A DNA stretch of 20,960 bases, taken from Actinomycetes bacterium (GTDB lineage: Bacteria; Actinomycetota; Acidimicrobiia; Acidimicrobiales; Palsa-688). The DNA lies in the NCBI GenBank assembly GCA_021808425.1, contig JAKBBS010000043.1, forward strand, positions 1-20,960, read 5' to 3'. A program made the translations under genes and the position numbers. Position 1 is the stretch's first letter. Each line of letters opens with the position of its first letter. This document shows, piece by piece, positions 1 to 7,189 of this stretch. The notes under the pieces are model-generated. The model saw nothing but the letters and a program-made list of their open reading frames with translations, was not told the DNA's origin and did not search any database.

Positions 1-49
1 GGGCCAAGACCAGGACTCTACGGGCTCTGTCAGTAAAACGTTCGAACAT
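1..49 (-). CDS. clpC: ClpC ATPase, N-terminal fragment (runs off left edge)
   Basis: Only the first 16 codons lie in the window. They read MFERFTDRARRVLVLA, which matches the nearly invariant N-terminus of ClpC, the Hsp100 AAA+ unfoldase that feeds ClpP. The ATG is at 49-47. It is preceded, on the minus strand, by GGAGGA (plus positions 55-60) with a 5-base spacer, a near-ideal ribosome binding site that fixes the start. The gene is divergent from the polyprenyl synthase at 191, so their promoters share about 140 bp. The fragment is short, so the call rests on the N-terminal signature and on the lysS/pan neighbourhood at the other end of the window, which accompanies clpC in mycobacteria. Confidence 0.85.
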   Translation of the reverse strand, partial: MFERFTDRARRVLVLA

Positions 50-190
50 TCCGGTCCTCCGTTTGCTTAGTCTACCCGGACCCTGGCGAGTTAGTTCGTT
101 CGGCGGCCACCTCTCTCACGATGTCCTCCGAGATGCATCGGAACGTTCCGGGTTCCTGTTTAGCTCGGGCGTAGCGTACCCTCGTAGCAG

Positions 191-1204
191 ATGAACGCCG
201 CAGAGACGCTCCGCCTTCCCGGAATCGAGTCCGCGTTGGACAAGGTCGAGGTGTCCCTTGCCAAGGCGACGTCCGGCGAGGACCCATTTTTGGCGGAGGT
301 CGCTTCGCACCTCGTGAACGCGGGGGGCAAACGGCTGCGCCCGGCCCTCGTGCTCGCTGCGGCTCAAGCCTGTGGCTCGGGGATTGATCCTCCCGGCGAC
401 GTCGTGGAAGGTGCCGTGGCGGTCGAGCTGGTGCACCTCGGCTCCCTCTACCACGACGACGTGATGGACGAGGCGACGTCGCGGCGGGGGGTGATGAGCG
501 CGAACGCCAAGTGGGGGAACCTGGTGGCGATCCTCGCCGGCGACTTCCTGCTTGCGCGAGCGTCGGAGATCGCCGCGTCCCTCGGGACGGAAATCGCTGC
601 GCTGCTGGCTCGTACCATCGGGAAATTGTGCGAGGGCGAGGTCGGTCAGATGCGCTTCGCCTACGACGTGACCCGGAGCGAGGAATCCTACGTGGCGTCC
701 ATCGCCGGCAAGACCGCGTCGCTCATGGCCACCGCGGCCCGTGTCGGCGGGGTCACTTTCGGTGCGTCACCAGTCGAGGTGGAGGCCTTGACCGACTATG
801 GGTACGCGCTCGGGATGACATTCCAGATATGGGACGACGTCAAAGATCTGATCTCGACCGACGACGACCTCGGTAAACCGGCCGGCCACGACATGGTCGA
901 AGGCACGTACACCCTCCCGGTGCTTCGGGCTCTGGCGATACCGGGCGTCGGCGATGACCTGAGGGCGATCCTCGGGACACGGCTCGACACGGTTTCGCGG
1001 GACAAGGCCCGCGATCTGGTGCTGTCCACGACCGCAATCGACTCCTCGATCGCCACCGCTCGCCATTGGGCCGGCAGCGCCGAGGCCGCGCTTGAACCAC
1101 TGCGACGTGGCGAGCCTTTCATGTCCGGCGCTACCCGCGACACCATCGCAATCCTCGGGCTCGTCGGGCACGGGCTGGTGGACGAGTTGGAGGACGCCCG
1201 CTAA
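191..1204 (+). CDS. trans-polyprenyl diphosphate synthase (isoprenyl chain elongation)
   Basis: A soluble head-to-tail prenyltransferase of 337 residues that condenses isopentenyl diphosphate onto an allylic diphosphate; the products feed menaquinone side chains or other isoprenoids. The first Asp-rich motif is DDVMD (D89, D90, D93) in the context LYHDDVMDE. The second is DDVKD (D215, D216, D219) in FQIWDDVKD. The GGKRLRP signature lies near residue 45 and GKTASL near 173. An in-frame TAG two codons upstream of the ATG makes this the earliest possible start; no clear Shine-Dalgarno is seen. Chain length cannot be set from sequence alone, but length and motifs resemble heptaprenyl to nonaprenyl synthases rather than short farnesyl/geranylgeranyl enzymes. 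A quinone role would fit the respiratory genes nearby, but that is inference. Confidence 0.9.
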   Translation: MNAAETLRLPGIESALDKVEVSLAKATSGEDPFLAEVASHLVNAGGKRLRPALVLAAAQACGSGIDPPGDVVEGAVAVELVHLGSLYHDDVMDEATSRRGVMSANAKWGNLVAILAGDFLLARASEIAASLGTEIAALLARTIGKLCEGEVGQMRFAYDVTRSEESYVASIAGKTASLMATAARVGGVTFGASPVEVEALTDYGYALGMTFQIWDDVKDLISTDDDLGKPAGHDMVEGTYTLPVLRALAIPGVGDDLRAILGTRLDTVSRDKARDLVLSTTAIDSSIATARHWAGSAEAALEPLRRGEPFMSGATRDTIAILGLVGHGLVDELEDAR

Positions 1205-1241
1205 GGACCGGTCAGTCCGACTTGATGAGCGAGGGGACGTC

Positions 1242-1256
1242 GACCGATAGTCGGTC
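1242..1256 (+). other. short perfect dyad after the polyprenyl synthase
   Basis: GACCGA - TAG - TCGGTC forms a perfect 6-bp stem with a 3-base loop about 40 bases after the stop codon. There is no U-tract. It may be a weak terminator or a protein-binding dyad upstream of the two-component operon; sequence alone does not decide. Confidence 0.3.
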
Positions 1257-1266
1257 ACCGACGGCA

Positions 1267-1299
1267 CTCTCATGAGCGGTTCACGGTCTGTTCATGATC
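1267..1299 (+). promoter_or_regulatory. direct-repeat operator array, 11-bp phasing, upstream of the response regulator
   Basis: Three pentamers of form YTCAY occur exactly 11 bp apart: CTCAT (1269-1273), TTCAC (1280-1284) and TTCAT (1291-1295). Same-face direct repeats with 10-11 bp spacing are typical of OmpR/PhoB-family binding sites. The array lies about 70 bp before the leader ORF of the two-component operon, which suggests autoregulation. A related array lies before the secreted protein gene at 3580. Confidence 0.6.
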
Positions 1300-1370
1300 G
1301 GCTACTAGCTTTCGACCTTCGGCGAATAGGGATCGGTTCGTCGTAGCCACGCGTCCCTATGGAGGAACAC

Positions 1371-1433
1371 ATGACGACTGGTGTCGGAGCAACGCATCCC
1401 ACCGTGGCGAACCGGCGGGTTGAGTATCGATGA
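1371..1433 (+). CDS. 20-residue leader ORF translationally coupled to the response regulator
   Basis: A short ORF with peptide MTTGVGATHPTVANRRVEYR. It starts at ATG 1371 behind GGAGGA (1361-1366), the best ribosome binding site in this operon. Its TGA stop (1431-1433) overlaps the ATG of the response regulator (1430-1432) as ATGA, whereas the regulator itself has only a poor binding site. The arrangement predicts that ribosomes finishing the leader re-initiate on the regulator. The peptide shows no run of a single amino acid that would indicate classic attenuation, and I recognise no family. It could alternatively be only a ribosome-loading site. Confidence 0.55.
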   Translation: MTTGVGATHPTVANRRVEYR

Positions 1434-2128
1434 GCGGCCCGACCGTGCTAGTCGTCGAGGACGAGACAAAGCTTCGGAATCTGATTCGGGCGTTCCTCGA
1501 ACGCGAAGGGTTGACGGTGCTCAGCACGGGTTCCGGTTCTGAAGCCATCACCATCGCCTCGAGTGCCGAACCCGATGTCGTCGTACTGGACCTGGGTCTA
1601 CCGGACATTCCCGGAGAGGAAGTGGGCCAAGAGTTGCGGGTCTCGACCAACGTGCGCCTACTGATGCTCACCGCGAAGGCAGGCGAGTCCGACCGGATCA
1701 GGGGATTCGAACTCGGGGCCGACGACTATCTGACCAAACCGTTCAGCCCGAGGGAAATGGTATTGCGGGTGCAAGCCCTCCTCCGAAGAGGTGTAGCACC
1801 CGGCGATCCGCTTGGTCCCGCCTCCTTCGGGGAAGGAGCCCTGCTAATTGACGAGGAGCGCCACGAGGTCCGCGAGAGCGGCCGTCTGGTCGCCCTTTCA
1901 CCGACGGAGTGGGGGATACTCTGCGCCCTCGCTCGTGTCCCAGGCCGCGTCTACTCCCGCTATGAGCTGGTCAACCTTGTTCGGGGGTACGAGTGGGAAG
2001 GCTACGAACGCGTCGTCGATTCTCACGTCAAGAACCTCCGCCACAAGCTGCGCGACAGCCCAACCGGCTCGACCATCATCGAGACGGTCCTCGGGGTTGG
2101 GTACCGCCTGTGCCTGCGCAGGGACTAA
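1430..2128 (+). CDS. OmpR/PhoB-family response regulator
   Basis: DNA-binding regulator of 232 residues. The N-terminal receiver domain (about 5-115) has the acidic pair E10/D11, the phospho-acceptor D54 in VVLDLGLPD, a Thr/Ala switch region (LTAK, 80-83) and K103 in LTKPF. A C-terminal winged helix (about 135-230) has the recognition-helix signature RVVDSHVKNLRHKL and ends in GVGYRL. The ATG overlaps the stop of a 20-residue leader ORF, and the partner kinase starts 4 bases after its TAA, so the three genes form one operon. The YTCAY arrays at 1267 and 3455 are the likely targets, which predicts autoregulation and control of the secreted PepSY protein. Specificity towards a given signal cannot be read from sequence. 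Confidence 0.93.
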   Translation: MSGPTVLVVEDETKLRNLIRAFLEREGLTVLSTGSGSEAITIASSAEPDVVVLDLGLPDIPGEEVGQELRVSTNVRLLMLTAKAGESDRIRGFELGADDYLTKPFSPREMVLRVQALLRRGVAPGDPLGPASFGEGALLIDEERHEVRESGRLVALSPTEWGILCALARVPGRVYSRYELVNLVRGYEWEGYERVVDSHVKNLRHKLRDSPTGSTIIETVLGVGYRLCLRRD

Positions 2129-2132
2129 CAAC

Positions 2133-3449
2133 GTGTCGTCATGGGGCCTGGCACGCCGCCTGGTGGCGGGCACGCTGGCGGTAGCTCTCGCGTCGATCGT
2201 CATGCTGGTCGTGGTCACCCTTGTCGTCACAAACGCCGACTTGGCCAACGCAGGACGTGAGAAGGAGCGGACTACCACCAACGAGCTGGTCGCTACCGTC
2301 GGCGCGGCATACCAGCCGGCGGGCGCCTGGGACCCTGCCACTCTGGCGGCGGTCGGTCAGCTTGCCCGCACCACCGGTTTCGGCATCCAAGTACGCTCCA
2401 ACGGGCACAACGTTCTCGACGTGGCGGCGTCACAGGCGCAGGGCCAGTCACGCACCTTGCCGGTCGTGGTAGCCGGGCGCCCGATTGCCACCGCCACCAT
2501 CCAGTTCCCAGCGTCGGGACTGTCGTTGGAGGAGATCTCGCTTCGTCACACCATCAGCACCACGGTCGCGAGCGCGTCCATACTTGCTGCGCTCGTGGCG
2601 CTCGCCGCGGCCGTGCTCATCTCCCGGCGCATTGTGGCGCCGATACGGTCACTTACACGCGCCGCCCGGCGGCTAGGGACAGGCGACCTCAAAAGCCGCG
2701 TCGGGAACATCACCGCCCCTGGGGAGATCAAAGAGCTGGCCAACGCCTTTGACGCCATGGCGGCACACCTTGAGCGCGAGGACACCCTACGTCGAGTGAT
2801 CGTCGCCGACCTTGCCCACGAACTGCGAACCCCAGTGGCGGTCCTGCAAGCCGAGCTGGAAGCCATCACCGTCGGCCTCGAGGAGCTCTCGCCGACTGCC
2901 GTCAGGTCGCTCAGCGAGGAGGTTCATCGTCTCGGCCGGCTCGTCGAGGATCTAGGGGTGCTCGCCTCGGCGGAGGCGGCCACCCTGACGTTACTTCCGG
3001 TAACTGTCGACCTCGCCGATGTTGCCTGCAGTGCGGCCACAAGGCTGTCGGCAAGGTTCGCTGAACGTGGAGTCGAACTGTCCACTGATGCGATACCTAC
3101 AGCCGTGATCGGAGACCCTGACCGTCTCGAACAGATCGTCGTCAACCTGCTGTCGAATGCAGCTAAGTTCACCCCGTTCGGCGGTCGGGTCCGGCTGACG
3201 GTCGATCAGCACGGGGCTGTCGGCCGCCTCGCCGTGGCCGACACAGGGCTAGGCATTCCCCCCGGCGAGCAGGCGATGGTCTTCGAGCGATTCTTCCGGG
3301 GGCAGGGTGCCGCCGGCACAGGGGGCTCTGGAGTAGGCCTTGCGGTGGTAACGGAACTGGTTGCCGCCCACGGAGGCCATGTCGAGCTCGAGAGCGCGCT
3401 CGGGAAAGGGACGACAGTCACCGTCTGCATCCCTCTGAGCCGATTGTGA
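2133..3449 (+). CDS. membrane sensor histidine kinase
   Basis: Kinase of 438 residues. I chose GTG 2133, four bases after the regulator stop and about 9 bases after AGGGA. The open frame extends upstream to 1848 but only as overlap with the regulator. TM1 is about 11-32, an extracytoplasmic sensor region about 33-140, TM2 about 143-164 and HAMP about 165-218. The dimerisation helix carries H229 in DLAHELRTP. The ATPase domain shows the N-box NLLSNAAK (338-345), G1 DTGLGIP (370-376), F-box FERFF (384-388) and G2 GGSGVGLAVV (397-406). It should phosphorylate the neighbouring regulator. The sensor region is short, lacks cysteines or histidine clusters suggesting a metal site, and has no recognisable named domain. 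Confidence 0.92.
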   Translation: MSSWGLARRLVAGTLAVALASIVMLVVVTLVVTNADLANAGREKERTTTNELVATVGAAYQPAGAWDPATLAAVGQLARTTGFGIQVRSNGHNVLDVAASQAQGQSRTLPVVVAGRPIATATIQFPASGLSLEEISLRHTISTTVASASILAALVALAAAVLISRRIVAPIRSLTRAARRLGTGDLKSRVGNITAPGEIKELANAFDAMAAHLEREDTLRRVIVADLAHELRTPVAVLQAELEAITVGLEELSPTAVRSLSEEVHRLGRLVEDLGVLASAEAATLTLLPVTVDLADVACSAATRLSARFAERGVELSTDAIPTAVIGDPDRLEQIVVNLLSNAAKFTPFGGRVRLTVDQHGAVGRLAVADTGLGIPPGEQAMVFERFFRGQGAAGTGGSGVGLAVVTELVAAHGGHVELESALGKGTTVTVCIPLSRL

Positions 3450-3454
3450 GAGAG

Positions 3455-3498
3455 CTTCTCATCTAACTTCCATGCGATCTCCACACGGTCTCCACGTG
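3455..3498 (+). promoter_or_regulatory. four-unit, 11-bp-phased operator array upstream of the secreted PepSY gene
   Basis: Four consecutive 11-bp units carry a pentamer at the same offset: CTCAT (3458-3462), TCCAT (3469-3473), TCCAC (3480-3484) and TCCAC (3491-3495). The consensus overlaps the YTCAY array at 1267, and the period is identical. The array starts just after the kinase stop (3449) and ends about 80 bases before the ATG of the secreted protein, a position suited to an OmpR-type activator. No convincing -10 hexamer stands out downstream. Confidence 0.6.
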
Positions 3499-3579
3499 CA
3501 TGGCATCGCAGGCGTCGAGAGTAGTCATGACGCCGTGCGAGCTACTCCTACGGCGTGCACACAACAGGAAGGAAGACCA

Positions 3580-4641
3580 ATGGCAACGAGTACGACGAGT
3601 TCATCTAATTCGACTGGCCGCTCCCGGCTAACGACGTCGAAGCGATCGAAGCGTAGCCACCTAGGCCGTATCACGAAGTCAGCCGTCGGCGTGGCCGCAG
3701 TCGCCGCCGCAGGAGGTGGCATGCTTGGCGCTGCCCCGTCGGCCTTCGCTGCGAGCAGTGCGCCAACCCACGGAGTGACAACGTGCGCTGTCGCTGGCGA
3801 CGAGTGCACAAATGCGGTCGCTTACGCCAACGCTCACGACGGCGGCGGCGCCAAGGTCCTCGCAGTCGAAGCCGACACGGAGGCCCACGGTGGCAGCGTC
3901 ACTCACAAGGTGTTCGACATTCGGGTTCAGACGAACACCGGCATAGACGTGGTCCATGTCTATCGAAACGACACGTCGCCCTACAGCGATGGGGTTTGGT
4001 GGCAGAGTCGGGCCGAGAATCAGAACCCCGCCGGCAGCAGCTCGGGCGGTTCTACGACCGGGTCCGCTTCGAGTTCGGCCGACACCTCTCCCGACACCTC
4101 GAACAGTAATGACGCCTCGTCAGCCGACACCAGCCCCGACCAGCCGGCGAGCACCGGCTCGTCGAGCACAGGCTCTGGTTCGGCCGGCGCAACCACCACC
4201 GACACTCCGCGAATCAGCGCGTCGCAAGCCGCAAGTGACGCGACGAGCTTCGTGAGCGGGCAAGGCCACCAAGTGCTCGGCGTCAAGAACAGCCAGCTCA
4301 AGTCGAGTGGGCAGAAGGACTATTTCCAAGTGAAGCTGCAACTCGGCGCTAACGGGCGCAAGCAGGGCACCGTCAACGTGTGGGTTGATGCAACATCGGC
4401 CCCCGGGACTGTCACTGCGGCGTCAGGCAGCGGGATCAGCTACCGCTACGCAAACGACGTCTCGTCGGCGACAGCCCAGTCCAAGGCAGTCGCTGCCGTC
4501 GGAGGCGGCAACGCCTACAAGTCGAACATTAACGGCGGGAAATGGCGCTGGTACTGGGTTTTCGTCCGCAACGGCAGCACCAAGTACAAAGTGGGAGTGG
4601 CTGCAGCCACTGGCATGGTCACCCAAATAAAAGCCAACTGA
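3580..4641 (+). CDS. secreted PepSY-like repeat protein with Ser/Thr/Asp linker
   Basis: Exported protein of 353 residues. Start ATG 3580 is chosen because AGGAAGGAAG precedes it closely; a longer frame from 3472 would begin inside the operator array and has no binding site. The n-region is long and basic (to about 33), the hydrophobic core is 34-50, and cleavage is likely after PSAFA (57). The mature part has a PepSY-like unit (about 75-131), a low-complexity linker of Ser, Thr, Gly and Asp (about 150-208, with SADTSPD twice), a second PepSY-like unit (about 211-286) and a degenerate third (about 296-352) with the aromatic stretch KWRWYW. C69 and C76 may form a disulfide. PepSY domains are proposed protease-inhibitor or ligand modules in cell envelopes. 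The neighbouring kinase and array suggest it is the output, or a feedback partner, of that system. Confidence 0.7.
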   Translation: MATSTTSSSNSTGRSRLTTSKRSKRSHLGRITKSAVGVAAVAAAGGGMLGAAPSAFAASSAPTHGVTTCAVAGDECTNAVAYANAHDGGGAKVLAVEADTEAHGGSVTHKVFDIRVQTNTGIDVVHVYRNDTSPYSDGVWWQSRAENQNPAGSSSGGSTTGSASSSADTSPDTSNSNDASSADTSPDQPASTGSSSTGSGSAGATTTDTPRISASQAASDATSFVSGQGHQVLGVKNSQLKSSGQKDYFQVKLQLGANGRKQGTVNVWVDATSAPGTVTAASGSGISYRYANDVSSATAQSKAVAAVGGGNAYKSNINGGKWRWYWVFVRNGSTKYKVGVAAATGMVTQIKAN

Positions 4642-4656
4642 GCGAACTTCAGCGTT

Positions 4657-4695
4657 TGTGATGGCCTGGCCCGTCTCGCGGGCCAGGCCATCACA
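4657..4695 (+). terminator. strong hairpin terminator after the PepSY gene
   Basis: A perfect 17-bp stem (4657-4673 pairing with 4679-4695) with the 5-base loop TCTCG begins 15 bases after the stop codon. It has no U-tract, as is common in high-GC actinobacteria. It separates the signalling unit from the ccdA-sco unit and, being symmetric, could act on either strand. Confidence 0.8.
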
Positions 4696-4739
4696 GGGTT
4701 TGCGCTCGTTCTCGCATCCCTGAGCAGGCCATCCGCCGA

Positions 4740-4745
4740 TAGGAT
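4740..4745 (+). promoter_or_regulatory. candidate -10 element for the ccdA-sco unit
   Basis: TAGGAT fits the TANNNT -10 consensus and lies 13 bases before the GTG of the CcdA-like gene, just past the terminator of the preceding unit. No good -35 is visible at 16-18 bp, so this is a tentative call. Confidence 0.3.
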
Positions 4746-4758
4746 CGCCACCAGAGCC

Positions 4759-5604
4759 GTGTCCTCCTTCTCGTATCCGTTCGCCCTAGGGTTACTGGCG
4801 GCAGTCAACCCGTGCGGGTTCCCGATGCTGCCCGCGTACTTGTCGTACTTCGTACGTGACGAACAAGCGCCGGCAATTGCCGCACCAATCGGTGCGGCGG
4901 TGCGATCGGCAGCCGCCGTGTCCGCCGGGTTCGTGGCGCTATTCGCTGCCCTTGGCGCCTTGTTCGAGGCGGGGATCTCTGCATTCATGGCGTGGGTGCC
5001 GTGGGTGATGATCCTGCTCGCAGTCGGTCTCGGGGTACTCGGGCTGGCCGGGCTCGCTGGACGGAGGATTCGGCTGCACATACCGCACTCGAACCTCGGA
5101 GGTCCGAGCCGGAGCCTGCGCTCGATGTTCGGCTTCGGACTGTCCTACGCCGCGGGGTCCCTCACCTGCTCGTTGCCTCTGTTCCTCGCTGGGGTGGCCG
5201 GCGCGTTCACGAGATCCGGAGTTCTGAACGGAATAGCCACTTTCGTCGCCTACTCCTTGGGCATGGCTGCAGTGCTCACCGTTGCAACGGTTGCGGTTGC
5301 GACCGCTCGGCGGTCGGTGATCGCCACCTTGCGCCGTGGAGGTCGTCACCTGGACCGTATCGGCTCTGTCCTGCTGATCGCAGTGGCCGCTTACCTCGCT
5401 GACTACTGGATTAGCTACTTGGAGGATCCGACAGGCACGTCGCGCGCGATGGCGACCGTGTCCAGCATCCAGTCACAGCTGACCTCCTGGCTTGATGCAG
5501 GTTGGCTGCAGTCGACTATCGCAGTGATCGCCGCCGTGCTTGCAGCCGCCGCCGTGCTTCGCTGGTGGGGCGGTCGCCGTCAACCTGCGAAATCGCCCAG
5601 CTGA
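4759..5604 (+). CDS. ccdA: CcdA/DsbD-type thiol-disulfide transporter
   Basis: Polytopic membrane protein of 281 residues that carries reducing equivalents from cytoplasmic thioredoxin to outward-facing thioredoxin-fold proteins, for cytochrome c maturation or copper-site assembly. The paired cysteines are C19 in NPCGFPMLPAYLSYF and C137 in GSLTCSLPLFLAGV, the two-Cys pattern of the family. About six to seven hydrophobic segments are visible. The GTG start gives the canonical N-terminus with the first Cys near residue 20; the ribosome binding site is poor. It is followed by a SCO-type protein, and a TlpA-like protein lies at 13416; both have CxxC or CxxxC sites that could receive electrons from it. 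The C-terminal 60 residues (about 215-281) add a helix beyond the core. Confidence 0.88.
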   Translation: MSSFSYPFALGLLAAVNPCGFPMLPAYLSYFVRDEQAPAIAAPIGAAVRSAAAVSAGFVALFAALGALFEAGISAFMAWVPWVMILLAVGLGVLGLAGLAGRRIRLHIPHSNLGGPSRSLRSMFGFGLSYAAGSLTCSLPLFLAGVAGAFTRSGVLNGIATFVAYSLGMAAVLTVATVAVATARRSVIATLRRGGRHLDRIGSVLLIAVAAYLADYWISYLEDPTGTSRAMATVSSIQSQLTSWLDAGWLQSTIAVIAAVLAAAAVLRWWGGRRQPAKSPS

Positions 5605-5630
5605 CGCGGATAGCCGATCGACGGCTCCGT

Positions 5631-5681
5631 CAGATCGCATCCTCCACCAGATCGCATGGTCACCAAATCGCGTGCTCTCGG
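5631..5681 (+). repeat. 17-bp tandem repeat (three units) in the ccdA-sco gap
   Basis: CAGATCGCAT occurs at 5631 and 5648, and the diverged AAATCGCGTG follows at 5665, giving an exact 17-bp period. The units fill the 106-bp gap between the CcdA-like and SCO genes. A small dyad AGCCG-ATCGA-CGGCT (5612-5626) lies just upstream. The repeats could be a binding-site array for the second gene or a neutral tandem duplication. Confidence 0.55.
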
Positions 5682-5710
5682 GCGAAGTGTGGCATCTACT
5701 TGTCGGGGGT

Positions 5711-6478
5711 ATGCTCGCTTCAGTGTTCGAAGCCCCGACAGCTGCAGCGCCTGAGGCTTCTCCGATCGGGATGCGACCGGTGGGTCACAGGCGATTCGTG
5801 CGGCACCCGTGGCGCCTGGGAGCGCTGGCAACGGCAGCCGCGTTCGCCACGACGGCAGTGGTGGTGCACCACCTTCGCGCCGAGTCAGCGGCGGCGGTTG
5901 CGACTGCTTCAGCACCGATGGACGGCTTTCCCCTGCCGGGCATTGCGGCGCCGGGGTTCACGCTTACCGACCAGTTCGGGAAACAGATCAGCTTGAGCCA
6001 GTTCAGGGGCAAGGAGGTGGTGTGGGCTTTGATCGACGACAAGTGCACGACGATCTGCCCGTTTACGGCGCAAGTGCTCACCCGTGCGCTGGATTCGTTA
6101 AGTGTGACGCAGCGAAGCCGGGTGGAGCTCGTGGCAGTAAATGCCAACCCGACCGCGACCTCTGTGTCCACTGTGCGCCAGTGGTCGAGTGCTCACGGCA
6201 TGCTTCACCGCTGGGTGTTCGTCACCGGCCCCGCCTCCCAACTGCAGCAGCTCTACAGCGCCTACCGGCTGACCGACCAGGTGGTAAACCAGGGGGGCCA
6301 CACGACTATCGTCCACGATTCGGCGGTACTCGTCATCGACAGCTCCGGCAAGGAGCGCTACTACTACAACATCGTGTCTCAAAGCTCCAGCGCAACCCTC
6401 ACCGCTGAAGTTTCTGGCCTCCGAGACGGCATGATGCAGTGGCTACCATCAGCTAAGACGACGAGCAGCAGCGGTTGA
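5711..6478 (+). CDS. SCO1/SenC-family copper chaperone, membrane anchored
   Basis: Protein of 255 residues from ATG 5711 (GTG 5723 and ATG 5771 are alternatives; binding sites are weak, and the frame is open back to 5540 inside ccdA). An N-terminal anchor helix (about 36-53) is followed by a thioredoxin fold. The copper-binding set of SCO proteins is complete: C112 and C116 in KCTTICP and H202 in TIVHDSAVLVID. SCO proteins deliver copper to, or reduce, the CuA centre of oxidase subunit II; a CuA subunit is encoded at 11123. The upstream CcdA-like protein could keep the CxxxC pair reduced. The 3' end overlaps the next gene as TTGA. Confidence 0.88.
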   Translation: MLASVFEAPTAAAPEASPIGMRPVGHRRFVRHPWRLGALATAAAFATTAVVVHHLRAESAAAVATASAPMDGFPLPGIAAPGFTLTDQFGKQISLSQFRGKEVVWALIDDKCTTICPFTAQVLTRALDSLSVTQRSRVELVAVNANPTATSVSTVRQWSSAHGMLHRWVFVTGPASQLQQLYSAYRLTDQVVNQGGHTTIVHDSAVLVIDSSGKERYYYNIVSQSSSATLTAEVSGLRDGMMQWLPSAKTTSSSG

Positions 6479-7170
6479 CAAGACCTTCGTCCGGTAGCCC
6501 GGCGGGGCTACCACCAAGGGCCACCCCGTTCCCGACGAGCCGTCACCGAGGCTTCATCTCTCCCCAACAGGCGAAACAATCCCGCTATCGGGGCCCGAAG
6601 CCTTGGTATCGGCGGCGGCGGTGGCAGCTCGCTGCGGTATCACTCGTTGTCGTCGCGGCTATCCTCACGGACCGCTATGACCATTACACCCCTCCGCAAC
6701 GAGCAGCGACCTTCCGTTCTTACTACAACCAGCTCGTCACGGACCTGTCGACCTGCAACGATGGGGTCACGCTTGCCGGGCAGGACCTTCGCCTGATCCA
6801 ATCTGGCGGCGCCACAGTCAGCCCGGCATCTGTAGTAGCCCTGGCGCGATCGGCAGAAGCCAACTGCACGCCGACGAGCGCCGACATCTACACCCTTGAG
6901 TCGGCTCAGGTCCCAGGGGCGCTTTCCGGCTACACACAGCTAACTCTGGCCACTTATCAGCTCGGACAGTGGGCCTACCCAAACGCCGCAGAGGCTTTGC
7001 TCGCAGTCGAGACCCTCGCGACCTCCCCGGCTGACGCGACGGCTACCGCCAAACTCGACGCAGCACGCGCCGCGATGACCGCTATCGCGGGGCAGGCGGC
7101 AAGTACATTCAACTCCGTATCCTCCCAACTGCACACCAGCATCCCTCCACTTGGGCTTGCCTCGCCCTGA
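6475..7170 (+). CDS. unknown single-pass membrane protein
   Basis: Protein of 231 residues that I do not recognise. The TTG start overlaps the SCO stop codon (TTGA), and no other plausible start exists before the membrane helix, so coupling to SCO is likely. The cytoplasmic N-terminus (about 50 residues) is rich in Arg, Pro and Ser, one helix spans about 51-64, and the rest faces outward. The outer part is mostly helical and Ala/Thr rich, with C94 and C131 as the only cysteines, a possible disulfide. Position implies a role near copper or oxidase assembly, without direct evidence. It ends 19 bases from a convergent gene. Confidence 0.6.
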   Translation: MTRPSSGSPAGLPPRATPFPTSRHRGFISPQQAKQSRYRGPKPWYRRRRWQLAAVSLVVVAAILTDRYDHYTPPQRAATFRSYYNQLVTDLSTCNDGVTLAGQDLRLIQSGGATVSPASVVALARSAEANCTPTSADIYTLESAQVPGALSGYTQLTLATYQLGQWAYPNAAEALLAVETLATSPADATATAKLDAARAAMTAIAGQAASTFNSVSSQLHTSIPPLGLASP

Positions 7171-7189
7171 ACCCTGAGGCGGCTTCGCC

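Noticed and set aside
1848..2132. Upstream extension of the histidine kinase reading frame
   Set aside because: It lies wholly inside the response regulator gene in another frame, has no kinase-like sequence, and the GTG at 2133 gives a normal N-terminus with the first helix near residue 11.
3472..3579. Earlier ATG for the secreted PepSY protein
   Set aside because: It starts inside the operator array, has no ribosome binding site and adds 36 residues before a normal signal peptide; ATG 3580 has a good purine-rich site.
7171..7189. Bidirectional terminator between the convergent genes
   Set aside because: Only a 4-bp GGCG/CGCC stem with a 4-base loop is present; too weak to call.
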